Assembly (NCBI GenBank): GCA_965225915.1
Contig: OZ245326.1
Coordinates: 3,286,001-3,350,000, forward strand
Direction: 5' to 3'
Source: JAAXHH01 sp965225915
GTDB taxonomy: Bacteria; JAAXHH01
DNA: 64,000 bases
This document shows, in pieces, positions 43,800-52,504 of the stretch. Made by a program: the position numbers and the translations under genes. The notes under the pieces were generated by a model. That model had not been told where the DNA came from. It saw only the letters and a list, made by a program, of their open reading frames with translations, and did no database searches. Within the stretch, counting starts at the first letter, position 1, and every line of letters starts with the position of its first letter.

Positions 43800-45995
43800 C
43801 TATCTCGAACCCACTCCGATTGGAATGCCGAATCCGATGTACCACGTCCGGCCCGCTGCCGGTTCAAAGAAGCGGTCCCCAAAGGCGTTGGGGACGATGG
43901 ACCCACTGTATCGCGTGTCGAACAGGTTATTGACGCCAACGAAAAGGACTCCGCCGATCGTGTCTCCATTATAGGTGATACCCGCCCTGAAATCAACGAG
44001 CCCGTAGCCGTCGTTCACGAAATCGGATTCCGGTTTACCGCTCCCGGGGGCCGGGCCGTTGAAGTCGTTGGCAAAGTACTTCGCGGTCCACTGCCCGTTT
44101 ATTTCGACGAAGGAGCCCGTGCGCGGATGGGCGTACGTGAAACCGGCGAACAGGTGATGGGGCGGTACGCCCGGGACATCGTTGCCAGACAGTTGAAACC
44201 GCCGGTCGGTTCCGTCGACTTCCCGATCCACTTCAAAATCGCTGAATTCGAACTGCATGCCCGTGTAAGCCAAGGCCAGGTTGAAATCGGGAAGGGGAGA
44301 CCAGTTCAGCTTCAGTTCCACGCCCCTGTTTCGCGTCTTGCCCGCGTTGCGGTAATAGATCTCGTCCGTCTCGGGATCGTCGATCTGGAACGGCTGCAGC
44401 ATGTTGCTGATCCCATAGGCGAAAATGGCCGCGTCGTAAGCCAGGCCGGAGTCGTCGAGAAACCCCTTCACGCCCACTTCGAAACCGCGCAGTCGTTCGG
44501 GCTCGAGATCTGGATTGAATCCACCGGCCTCCGTGGGACGGTTGCTCAGTTCCGAAGTGGTAGGGGTTTGAAAAGCGGTTGCGAAGTTTCCGTAGACCGC
44601 CGTGAGCGGGGACGGGCGGAAAGCTACGCCCAGTTGGGGACTGAACTGCGCCATGTTCCGTGTACCCGAATCGTCGGTCTGGTCGGACAGAAACCGGTCC
44701 GTGGCCTCGAAGCGAAACCGGTCGTACCGCCCGCCGGCGGTAACGACGACATCGGGCCTGGGGGACCATTCCAGTTCTACGAAGGGTCCGATTCCATCTA
44801 CGCTTTCCTTCTGGTCCAGCGAGGGATCTCCCAGGGAAATTTCGTCGAATATGCTCGCATCGTCCAGGGTCCCCACGAGGTCGCCGGGTATGCCGTCGTT
44901 TCCGTATTCCCGGCGTTCATCTCGCTGTATTTCCAGGTCCAGTCCGGCGGTCAGCCTCAGTCCGCCGGTACCAATCTTGCCCATGCGGCTGAACAGGCCC
45001 CGGATTCCAGCGCCCTTGCGATCCAGATCGATAACGCGGCCCGGTATAGGGTTGAAGAGCGTGCGTCCCATGCCGAATACCGTGATCTCTCCCTGGTTTT
45101 CGTCCGCTTCATACCTCAGGGAAAGGCCGCCCTGGGCCTGTTTGACCTTCTTGGACGCGCCTTGTCTTTGGACAAAAGACCTCGCGCTGGCGGGATTTGA
45201 CTCCGCCGTGGACTTGTCGAGCGAACTCGGGTTGAACTGGTACGGCGCGTTGAAGTAATTGATCACCGTAGTCAGGTTCCAGGTCTCACCGATCGCCCGC
45301 TTACCAACGGCGTTGATCCCGGTCGACCGTGAAAAGGCATGATCGCGGAATCCGTCGAACCAGAGCGCATTGAAATTGATCAGAAACTGGTTTTCGCCCG
45401 TGCGGCCCGATACCTTCCCCTGTACGCGCCGCAAGCCGTTCGAACCGGTTATGAATCGGGGTGTAACCCGCAAGGAACGGTCGGGTGCCTCTTCGGTGCG
45501 AATCTGGATGACCCCGCCCGCCGCGTTTCCGTACAGGGACGAACTGGGACCGCGCAGCACCTCGATCTGCCCCGTTGACGTCAGGTCGAGATTGTTGAGC
45601 TGGGACTGGCCGTCGGCCATGGTCAGGGGAATGCCGTCCAGCACCAGTTTAACCCCGCGCACGCCGAAAGACGCCCGGCTGCCCAGTCCGCGGATGCTGA
45701 TCCGGTCTCCCTGCGACACGTTGTTGCGGTTATGCACGATGATACCGGGCAGGCTTCGGACGCTCTCCTCGAGCGACAATCCCGGTTCGGCAAGCTGGAT
45801 CTGGTCCCGGTTCACCACGTCCACGGCGTAGGGTACGTCGAGAACGGGACGAAAGTACCTCGTGGCTGTGACCTCGACGGGTTGGAGGACGTGATCTACC
45901 GAAACATCGGTGGTATCCGAGGCGGACTGCTGCCAGGCGTAGGCGGGAGTCAGGTGGAACAGGAATAGGGCGCAGAAGGGGAGTATGGATTTCAT
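43800..45995 (-). CDS. TonB-dependent outer-membrane receptor
   Basis: Outer-membrane beta-barrel of 731 residues. The ATG at 45995 gives a proper signal peptide (MKSILPFCALFLFHLTPAYA). The plug domain begins about residue 40 (VEVTATRYFRPVLDVPYAVDV) and contains SVRSLPGIIVHNRNNVSQGD and ISIRGLGSRASFGVRGVKL. The barrel ends with the usual aromatic-rich C-terminus (GRTWYIGFGIPIGVGS). The plug resembles siderophore and vitamin receptors rather than SusC. It sits with a DUF1080 protein and a PQQ-type dehydrogenase upstream, so a carbohydrate or cofactor ligand is possible. No SD is obvious. Confidence 0.93.
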   Translation of the reverse strand: MKSILPFCALFLFHLTPAYAWQQSASDTTDVSVDHVLQPVEVTATRYFRPVLDVPYAVDVVNRDQIQLAEPGLSLEESVRSLPGIIVHNRNNVSQGDRISIRGLGSRASFGVRGVKLVLDGIPLTMADGQSQLNNLDLTSTGQIEVLRGPSSSLYGNAAGGVIQIRTEEAPDRSLRVTPRFITGSNGLRRVQGKVSGRTGENQFLINFNALWFDGFRDHAFSRSTGINAVGKRAIGETWNLTTVINYFNAPYQFNPSSLDKSTAESNPASARSFVQRQGASKKVKQAQGGLSLRYEADENQGEITVFGMGRTLFNPIPGRVIDLDRKGAGIRGLFSRMGKIGTGGLRLTAGLDLEIQRDERREYGNDGIPGDLVGTLDDASIFDEISLGDPSLDQKESVDGIGPFVELEWSPRPDVVVTAGGRYDRFRFEATDRFLSDQTDDSGTRNMAQFSPQLGVAFRPSPLTAVYGNFATAFQTPTTSELSNRPTEAGGFNPDLEPERLRGFEVGVKGFLDDSGLAYDAAIFAYGISNMLQPFQIDDPETDEIYYRNAGKTRNRGVELKLNWSPLPDFNLALAYTGMQFEFSDFEVDREVDGTDRRFQLSGNDVPGVPPHHLFAGFTYAHPRTGSFVEINGQWTAKYFANDFNGPAPGSGKPESDFVNDGYGLVDFRAGITYNGDTIGGVLFVGVNNLFDTRYSGSIVPNAFGDRFFEPAAGRTWYIGFGIPIGVGSR

Positions 45996-46050
45996 CGTGT
46001 ACCGAATCGATGCAGCGGGGGCGGACCAAAGATCCACCCCGCAAAGGCCA

Positions 46051-46680
46051 TTAATCCAATCCACGAATCTTGACGTTCTTGAACCGGATCTTGCCCTGGC
46101 CAAAGGCCTGCAGCACGACCACGCCGCTGTAGTGGGCGGCATCCTGGATCTTCACCGCTTCTTCCCCGTTCAACATGACGGTGATGTCGCGCCCGTTGGC
46201 GGTGATGACCATGGTGTTCCACTGGCCCTCGGTAGCCGGCGGCGGTTCGTAAATCGCCAGCGCCACGATGCTGCCCGTGGTGTAACCGGAACTATGGGTG
46301 TCCGCTATGTTGATTTCGTAGAAGGAGTACTGGTTAACCCTCGCCCCGGTATCACGCGGTCCGCGGACGAACACCCCGCTGTTATGCCCCGCGTCCTGGT
46401 TGAACTGTACGTGCAGTTGGAAATTGGTGAACTCGTCATAGGTTCCGATATAACCCGGACCCCTGCCCGTCACCTCACCGGTGAGCATGCCGTCTTCCAC
46501 CGCCCAGTTGGCGGCGCCGCCCCTGTGAGTCCAGCCCAGGAGGGTCTGGCCGTCGAACAACAGCTTCCAACCGGCTTCCTTCTCCGCGTCGGTCAGCATA
46601 TTGTCCTGTGCGGCGGCCGTGCCGTGGATACAGGACAGGATCAGTACGGCGGCCATCACGCTCCAGATGTAGCGCTTCAT
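46051..46680 (-). CDS. Exported DUF1080 (3-keto-disaccharide hydrolase domain) protein
   Basis: Protein of 209 residues with a Sec signal ending near GTAAAQD (about 25). The single DUF1080 jelly-roll domain shows WKLLFDGQTLLGWTHRGG at its start, GNSGVF-type core (GHNSGVFVRGP) and the end GKIRFKNVKIRGLD. Family members bind or cleave glycosides, including 3-keto-sugars. AGAGGAG precedes the ATG. It lies between the PQQ-type dehydrogenase and the TonB receptor on the same strand, suggesting periplasmic work on a glycoside. Confidence 0.92.
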   Translation of the reverse strand: MKRYIWSVMAAVLILSCIHGTAAAQDNMLTDAEKEAGWKLLFDGQTLLGWTHRGGAANWAVEDGMLTGEVTGRGPGYIGTYDEFTNFQLHVQFNQDAGHNSGVFVRGPRDTGARVNQYSFYEINIADTHSSGYTTGSIVALAIYEPPPATEGQWNTMVITANGRDITVMLNGEEAVKIQDAAHYSGVVVLQAFGQGKIRFKNVKIRGLD

Positions 46681-46711
46681 CGCGTATCTCCTCTGTTATA
46701 TTCGCCTTCCT

Positions 46712-48721
46712 CTATTCTTCGCCTTCCTCGACTTCGGGCTCACCCAGCTTCAGCGCGACCAGTTCGGCGGGATGACCACTGCCGCCGATCGTCATGATGA
46801 TGTACTGCACGTCGTTGTGCATGTAAGTCATGGGCATGCCGCTCTGGGAGGCCGGCAGTTCGGTGGATGAGACGACTTCTCCTGTGGCCTTGTCGTAGGC
46901 GTGGAGATAAGGATCTCCACCATAACCCTCGCCGGCGAAGAGCAGCGTGCTCGTCACCAGGGAACCGATCCGGGTGGCCTTGCCGGTCCTGGGCAATTCA
47001 ACGCCCGCGAGCTCGGGCAGGTCCTTGATGTCCTGCGGCGTATCGCCGTTGGGCACCATCCAAACGTGGTCGCCCGAGTTCATGTCCACCGCGGTGATGC
47101 GGCCCCAGGGCGGTTTGACGAGCGGGATCTCGCCGAATACCCGCGGCGCTCTCAGGCCGCCCGAGAAGAAGTCCATGTCCGATTCCTCGGGTTCCGGCGC
47201 TCTTAGCGCCAGCTTTGATATGCTGGTGTTGGAGGGGATGAAATTGACACCGGAGACCGGGTCCAGACAGGTCATGTTCCAGTTGACTCCGCCGTTCGCC
47301 CCCGGAATCTGGATCGTACCGACTGTACCGTCCGGCGCCTCGGAAAGCGAAGGCGGGGTGAACAGCGGACCGTACCGGTGGTTCGCCATCAGGTTCATCG
47401 CTTCCTGGCGCACCGCCGGCGTGAAGTCCACCAGGGATTCCTCGCTGATGCCCTGGTGCTCCCAGGGAGCGGGTTTGACCGGAATCGGTTGCGTGAGTGA
47501 AGCCCGGTCGCCAGGCACGTCCGATGGACCTACGTCCGTTTCCGGCATTTCCCAGATGGGTTCGCCGGTTACCCGGTCGAATACATAGGAATAGCCCTGC
47601 TTGGTATTCTGGATCACGATCTTTCGTGCTTCGCCGTCAATGGTCACATCGGCCAGAATAGGTGCGGCGGGATTGTCGTAATCCCAGATGTCATGATGGA
47701 CGATCTGGAAGTGCCAGATCTTTTCGCCAGTATTGTAGTCCACTGCCACCAGCGAGTTCGCGTACAGGTTGTCCCCGAGGCGGTGCCCGCCAAAGTAGTC
47801 GTTCGTCGGCGCTTCTATGGGCAGATAGGCATAGCCCAGTTCAGTATCGGCGGAAATGGAGGTCCACACACCGGCGTTTCCGGTATAGGACTTCGAATTC
47901 TGTTCCCAGGTCTCCGATCCTTCCTCGCCCTCGTCCGGAATGACCTTGAATTTCCAGATGATCGCGCCGGTACGGGCGTCATAGGCCACGACGTCTCCCG
48001 GTGAGTTGGTCATCGACCTTGGCCGGAATCCCGCGGCGAGTGCCGGCGGAACGAGTATGATATCCCCCACGACCGTTGCAGGAGACGTGTTGGCAAGGTT
48101 TCCCACGGGAGTTACATTCTCCGCGTTGCGCCATCCATCCATCATGTCGACCACGCCGTTGTTGCCGAAACCGGGAACGGGAAGTCCCGAATCAGCATCC
48201 AGGGCGACCAGGTAGAAACCCCGTGTGATCAGGATGACCCGGTTGTCGCCCATGCCGTCCGTCCAGAAGGACACGCCTCGTCCGGAGTTGCGGCGGGGAG
48301 CCGTCGCCCACCGTTCTTCGTCCTCGACGGGACGGTAGGTCCAGATCGTTTCCCCGGTTTCCGGTTCGATGGCCATGGCGCTGCGGCGCAAGCCCGCCGT
48401 GGAATACAGCATGCCGTCGACATAGATGGGCACTGGTTGGGCGTAGAACTCGGGTCTTGGACCAAAGTTGTCCTGCTTCCATCGCCAGGCAACTTCCAGG
48501 CGGTCCACGTTGTCCACGTTGATCTGGTCCAGCGGCGAATAACGCGTGTAGGCCAGGTCGCGTCCCAGCATGCGCCATTCGCTATCGGACTGCTCGGCAG
48601 AAATTATCCTGCCTTGCGGCCTTTCCGACGCCGGTTCACAGGCGGCCATCGCCACAATCGCAAGGGCCAGAACGATGGCTGGCGGCGTCCAACGAAACGA
48701 ACGGTATGATCTACTTGTCAC
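46712..48721 (-). CDS. PQQ-dependent dehydrogenase (quinoprotein, eight-bladed propeller)
   Basis: Periplasmic quinoprotein of 669 residues starting at GTG 48721 with AGGAGG six bases upstream. The signal region ends near VAMAACEP, possibly a lipobox. Propeller signatures: WRMLGRDLAYTRYSPLDQIN, AWRWKQDNF, VSFWTDGMGDNRVILITRG, VVHHDIWDYDNPAAPILADV and VWMVPNGDTPQDIKD, matching membrane-type and soluble glucose/alcohol dehydrogenases. No CxxCH haem motif is fused, so electrons must leave through a separate cytochrome, perhaps the one at 43357. It starts a minus-strand unit after a 434-base gap without an intact gene. The natural substrate is uncertain. Confidence 0.93.
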   Translation of the reverse strand: MTSRSYRSFRWTPPAIVLALAIVAMAACEPASERPQGRIISAEQSDSEWRMLGRDLAYTRYSPLDQINVDNVDRLEVAWRWKQDNFGPRPEFYAQPVPIYVDGMLYSTAGLRRSAMAIEPETGETIWTYRPVEDEERWATAPRRNSGRGVSFWTDGMGDNRVILITRGFYLVALDADSGLPVPGFGNNGVVDMMDGWRNAENVTPVGNLANTSPATVVGDIILVPPALAAGFRPRSMTNSPGDVVAYDARTGAIIWKFKVIPDEGEEGSETWEQNSKSYTGNAGVWTSISADTELGYAYLPIEAPTNDYFGGHRLGDNLYANSLVAVDYNTGEKIWHFQIVHHDIWDYDNPAAPILADVTIDGEARKIVIQNTKQGYSYVFDRVTGEPIWEMPETDVGPSDVPGDRASLTQPIPVKPAPWEHQGISEESLVDFTPAVRQEAMNLMANHRYGPLFTPPSLSEAPDGTVGTIQIPGANGGVNWNMTCLDPVSGVNFIPSNTSISKLALRAPEPEESDMDFFSGGLRAPRVFGEIPLVKPPWGRITAVDMNSGDHVWMVPNGDTPQDIKDLPELAGVELPRTGKATRIGSLVTSTLLFAGEGYGGDPYLHAYDKATGEVVSSTELPASQSGMPMTYMHNDVQYIIMTIGGSGHPAELVALKLGEPEVEEGEE

Positions 48722-49155
48722 TCTCTGCCTCCTGTGGTGCGAGTTAAATGGTGCTGCGTAGAGTCAAGACTGTTCAGCCGAAGAAAAACCTGGATACATC
48801 GTAACAGGTCAAGCCGTAGCGCCTGGAATAGAAAGCGGGCGATGATTGAATTTAAACGAGTAGAACTGCAAATAGTCTGAATAATGTAGTAGCCCGGTTG
48901 AATGATGTAAAGTCCTTTATGTGGGTGGGTCACAACAGCCCGTGTTGGACGGAGAATCCTCCGTGGAGCACGTCAACACGGCAGCTTGTATCTCTTCAAT
49001 ACTAGCTTAAGCCGGTCGCTGGTTGTGAAACGATGAGCGGTGATTCCGATTTCAGCCGCAGAGGCTACGTGTTCAGGATTCCACCTGCGAACGACGCCAT
49101 CGAGATCGGTTAGAATCGCCTTGATCATTTTCTGAGAACACGCCTGAACTCCAAC
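48722..49155. other. 434-base stretch without an intact gene: leader, nested hairpin and gene remnant
   Basis: The part next to 48721 is the leader of the dehydrogenase and is AT-rich. A nested inverted repeat lies at 48940-48981: CCGTGTTG pairs with CAACACGG, and inside ACGGAG pairs with CTCCGT around AATC. No T-run makes it a terminator. From 48973 to 49128 there is a HAD-like remnant. Nothing else is recognised. Confidence 0.6.
48973..49128 (-). pseudogene. N-terminal remnant of a HAD-family hydrolase
   Basis: A 51-codon frame begins at ATG 49128 with MIKAILTDLDGVVRRWNPEH. This is the HAD motif I (DxDG) N-terminus with the RxW feature seen in many phosphoglycolate-phosphatase-like proteins. 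It then loses sense and stops at 48973 inside the hairpin. No SD and no downstream HAD motifs are present, so it appears to be a truncated gene left by a deletion. It does not look like a functional small protein. Confidence 0.65.
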
Positions 49156-50943
49156 CTATCGTCTCGGCCATAGCGTTCTGGGCGGACCGAAATTCGGATC
49201 TCCCAGCGCGGGTGTCGACAAACAGTAGAATCCATGGTTGGTAAACAGCCAGATCAGATTGCGGTCGTATTCGATATAAATACCGTGGGTCAAATTGCCC
49301 AGGGCATAATCCGGTATCCGGGACGGATCGAATTTCGGAACGAAATAGGCCGTGATCTTAGGATTGGAAAGGTCCGAAACATCGAAGATCTGAACGCCGG
49401 CATTATAGAAGGCATAGGCGAGGATATTGTCCCTGGGCGTGCCGGGCTGGGTATAGTAGCCACTGCGTTTCGGCCCGAAACTGCCGCGCCGCTGCACGAA
49501 ATCCGTGAATGGCGCGTCCGTGGGCGGCACCGGTCTGGGTAACGTGCCAAGTATCTTTGGATTGGATGGATCCTTTACGTCGATCATGAAGATGTCTTTG
49601 TAGGGCTCCCAACCGTCTTCGTTCAGCGGATATCCGGAGTAGTATACCACCCCGGTCTTCTCCACCTGCGTCACATTGATATAGTCTCCCTCCGTGCCCG
49701 CGACGCTTGGGGGAAAGTTGGCGTGTCCCAGCAACTTGATTTCGGTTGGATCCGTAATATCCAGCACGTAGAATCCCAGGCCCCCCATGGCGGCATAGCC
49801 GTATCTTCCGCCTTCTTCAACCGGTTTGGGCATGAAAATCGACATGCGCGCGCCGAACCACGAGGTCCGGTTCCCGGCCCGGGGATTGGCCTTGTAGGCG
49901 GCTTCATCATCCGGATCGCCCAGTTTCTGTCCCGGCACATTGAACTGGCTGAGAAACCTGGGATTGGATGGATCGGACATGTCCCAGGCCTGGTAGCCGG
50001 CCGAATACAGGTCACTTGGATATTCGGTGAGCGCATACTCCGCACCGGGGGCGGCGGCGACGAACATGTACCTGCCGCCGTGATAGGCGGGGATATCGCG
50101 TACACCGGAACCCTGTTGCTGGCCGACGGGCGCATCGGGATGCTGGATATCGGTGGTAGCCTCCGCGAGCAAGGTCCACTCATCCGGCAGCGGCCCGGTC
50201 ATTTCATACACCTTGAAACCCTTGAGATGATTGGCATGGCGGATCGCTTTCACCTTATCCGGTTCCGCACGCTTATCGCTCAGCACGCCGAAGCGGCGAA
50301 TTTCGAAGGCCTGTACCATGATGTACTTGCCCAGGTCGCCGTTCCACTGGATTGACGCGGCTCCGAACATGTTGCCTTCTGCGTAGGGGTTGACCTCTTC
50401 ACCGCCTCCTTCCCGGGTCCACGTGTGGCCTTTTTCGTGCAACACCTCCAAGTCTTTCGGATCGGTGATATCGTAGATTTTGAGGTCGCGGCGCACATAC
50501 TGATACATGTATCGGCGACCGTCGAAATCTACGATATTCTGCCAGGTATGGAAGGGTTCGACGGTAATCGGGTAGTATGCCTCGACGGTCATGTCCCTGG
50601 CATACTCTTTGGTATCCCAATAGTCCAGTTGGCCTTCAAAGGGTTTGGGTTCATGCTGATGCGGCGTGGCCGCGGGATAGATGAACCGGCCGGTTGCCGG
50701 GTCCATGCCATAGCTTCCCGGTTCGGGTTCGGGGGGTGTGCGGTCTTCCACGAGCGCATCTGTTCGGAGGACGTATTCGTCTGTAATGCCGGGCTGGGGC
50801 GGCGGTTCACTTTCAGATGAAGACCCGCAGGCGGTGATCATTACCCCGATCAAGAACGAGGCGACGAGCGTTTGTTTCCTGTGATTCCAGCTACAGCATC
50901 TCATCGATTCAAGTATCCAGACGTGATTCAAGGCGTTTTCCAT
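49156..50943 (-). CDS. LVIVD-repeat lipoprotein
   Basis: Exported protein of about 595 residues. A lipobox-like LIGVMITAC follows the signal (Cys near 39), then a Ser/Pro/Glu-rich linker. Beta-propeller-type LVIVD repeats recur: LKIYDITDPKDLEVL, FKVYEMTG, QAWDMSDPSNPRFLSQF, FYVLDITDPTEIKLLGHA, FMIDVKDPSNPKILGTL and VQIFDVSDLSNPKITAY. AGAGAG lies six bases before the ATG at 50943. It starts 13 bases after the FAH-fold gene. The role is unknown; such repeats are found in surface proteins and scaffolds. Confidence 0.85.
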   Translation of the reverse strand: MENALNHVWILESMRCCSWNHRKQTLVASFLIGVMITACGSSSESEPPPQPGITDEYVLRTDALVEDRTPPEPEPGSYGMDPATGRFIYPAATPHQHEPKPFEGQLDYWDTKEYARDMTVEAYYPITVEPFHTWQNIVDFDGRRYMYQYVRRDLKIYDITDPKDLEVLHEKGHTWTREGGGEEVNPYAEGNMFGAASIQWNGDLGKYIMVQAFEIRRFGVLSDKRAEPDKVKAIRHANHLKGFKVYEMTGPLPDEWTLLAEATTDIQHPDAPVGQQQGSGVRDIPAYHGGRYMFVAAAPGAEYALTEYPSDLYSAGYQAWDMSDPSNPRFLSQFNVPGQKLGDPDDEAAYKANPRAGNRTSWFGARMSIFMPKPVEEGGRYGYAAMGGLGFYVLDITDPTEIKLLGHANFPPSVAGTEGDYINVTQVEKTGVVYYSGYPLNEDGWEPYKDIFMIDVKDPSNPKILGTLPRPVPPTDAPFTDFVQRRGSFGPKRSGYYTQPGTPRDNILAYAFYNAGVQIFDVSDLSNPKITAYFVPKFDPSRIPDYALGNLTHGIYIEYDRNLIWLFTNHGFYCLSTPALGDPNFGPPRTLWPRR

Positions 50944-50956
50944 CAATTCTCTCTAT

Positions 50957-52057
50957 TCATGGTTTGGCTTCCATTGGCGTAACAAGCGTTCCAATACCCT
51001 CGATCTCGATTTCCACCATGTCGCCCGGATTCAGGTATTCGGGCGGATTGCGGGCTCGTCCCACACCGTCCGGCGTGCCCGTGGCAATCACATCGCCCGG
51101 GTAAAGGGTTTGTACGGAGGTCAGAAAACGAAGCATGTGCGCTTCGTCGTAAATCAAGTAACTGGTATTGCTGTCCTGCTTTGTCACACCATTGACCCTG
51201 GTCATGATCTTCAGGTTGTCATGCTGGATGAACTCCTTGGGCACGATGTACGGCCCGAACGGCGCGGCTCGGTCGCTGCTCTTGCCCTGGAACCAATTCG
51301 GACCCGGGAACATCCGGTTTATCGGCTTAAGTCCTGAGCCGCCCCGGCGGCTGACGTCGAATATGATGCTGTAGCCGAAGACATAGTCGTGGGCGTTTTC
51401 CAGGGTGAGGTCGAGGGCCGGCCTGCCGATGACGATGGCCAGTTCGGCCTCCCAGTCGATATTGACGTCTTTGGGTACATAGTAAGGTTCGCCCGGATCT
51501 ATGATGGTAGAGCGGGGCGACTTGGCGAAGAAGTACGGTTCTTCGTTCTCCACGTCCACCTCCAAGGCGGAGAATCCTCTGCCACCTATGGAAGATTCCT
51601 CCATCTCTGCCGCGTGGGAACGGTAATTGGCCGCCGCCGCAAGCAGGTTGTATGGATACTTGATCGGGGCCTTGATAGACACGTCGTTTGGATCGAAAAC
51701 GAAAGCCAGGTCTTCGTTTGCAAGCCTTTTTCCGGCTCCCATGTAGTTGGCGATCGTGTACATGCGATTGGAAATGGCGTCGTATTGTTCGATCAACGCA
51801 CGCATTTCCTTCGGAATGGAAACAATGGGCAAACCGAGTTGCCGTGAGACATGGGCGTTTGCCTCATGAAGATCCATCAGCGTCGCCTGGACCGACATGC
51901 CGATCCGGGTGGTTCCGGTGGCTTCGAATGTGGCGAGCTTGAACGGTGTGTCCGGCTGGTCGGAGACTTGAGATCTGGCCGTGTCTGGAGACATCACCAG
52001 TAGCATGGTGCCTAGAAACAGGGCGATGACGGGCAGGAAGCGTAACTGAGATGCCAT
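50957..52057 (-). CDS. Exported fumarylacetoacetate hydrolase (FAH)-fold protein
   Basis: FAH-superfamily protein of 366 residues. The ATG at 52057 has a near-perfect AAGGAGG and gives a Sec signal (FLPVIALFLGTMLLVMS...TARSQ). Longer frames run through tRNA genes. Catalytic-domain motifs are intact: LAAAANYRSHAAEM, DWEAELAIVIGRP (metal Glu), YVFGYSIIFDVS, KSSDRAAPFGPYIVP and PGDVIATGTPDGVGRAR. About 90 residues of helical sequence precede the FAH domain. Most FAH proteins are cytoplasmic, so export to the periplasm is unusual. Likely cleaves or decarboxylates a beta-keto acid; co-transcribed with the LVIVD protein. Confidence 0.9.
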   Translation of the reverse strand: MASQLRFLPVIALFLGTMLLVMSPDTARSQVSDQPDTPFKLATFEATGTTRIGMSVQATLMDLHEANAHVSRQLGLPIVSIPKEMRALIEQYDAISNRMYTIANYMGAGKRLANEDLAFVFDPNDVSIKAPIKYPYNLLAAAANYRSHAAEMEESSIGGRGFSALEVDVENEEPYFFAKSPRSTIIDPGEPYYVPKDVNIDWEAELAIVIGRPALDLTLENAHDYVFGYSIIFDVSRRGGSGLKPINRMFPGPNWFQGKSSDRAAPFGPYIVPKEFIQHDNLKIMTRVNGVTKQDSNTSYLIYDEAHMLRFLTSVQTLYPGDVIATGTPDGVGRARNPPEYLNPGDMVEIEIEGIGTLVTPMEAKP

Positions 52058-52246
52058 GAATGTCCTCCTTGGTGACAGGCTGGTCAGGCGCGTGTTCGTG
52101 CCTTTTGGCAAGACAACGCGCTGGATCGTGGTATTACGGATTCGGCGATATACCGAGTTTCTGAACTGCGTAGTTGTGGGGACAACCAGGCGCAGAAGTA
52201 GAAGGAAGGATGTGACGATTAGATGTAAGCATTTGGAAAAAACGGA

Positions 52247-52321
52247 TCGGGGCGGGGAGATTTGAACTCCCGACCTCCTGCTCCCGAAGCAGGCGCGCTG
52301 ACCGGGCTGCGCTACGCCCCG
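52247..52321 (-). tRNA. tRNA-Pro (anticodon CGG)
   Basis: A 75-base cloverleaf. Acceptor stem CGGGGCG/CGCCCCG with discriminator A, anticodon stem CCTGC/GCAGG around the loop TTCGGGA (anticodon CGG, codon CCG), and T loop GTTCAAATC. CCA is not encoded and must be added by enzyme. Confidence 0.96.
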
Positions 52322-52371
52322 ATTTAAGCTGTTGCAAGGCACATGGACCGTATGGATCTCATGACCTGTAA

Positions 52372-52445
52372 TCGGGGCGACTGGATTTGAACCAGCGACC
52401 ACCAGCCCCCCATGCTGGTGCGCTACCTGGCTGCGCTACGCCCCG
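52372..52445 (-). tRNA. tRNA-Pro (anticodon GGG)
   Basis: A 74-base cloverleaf. Acceptor stem CGGGGCG/CGCCCCG, anticodon stem CCAGC/GCTGG around ATGGGGG (anticodon GGG, codons CCC and CCT), T arm CTGGTTCAAATCCAG. CCA is not encoded. It is 50 bases upstream of the CGG isoacceptor and probably co-transcribed. Confidence 0.96.
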
Positions 52446-52504
52446 AAAACTTCGGGGTATAATGTACGGCGCGCATGGTCTTCGGGCAAGGGTTTTTTGT
52501 GCGA

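Noticed and set aside
52058..52402. 115-residue N-terminal extension of the FAH-fold gene
   Set aside because: It would be translated through both the tRNA-Pro(CGG) gene and part of the tRNA-Pro(GGG) gene, while the ATG at 52057 has a near-perfect SD and a signal peptide.
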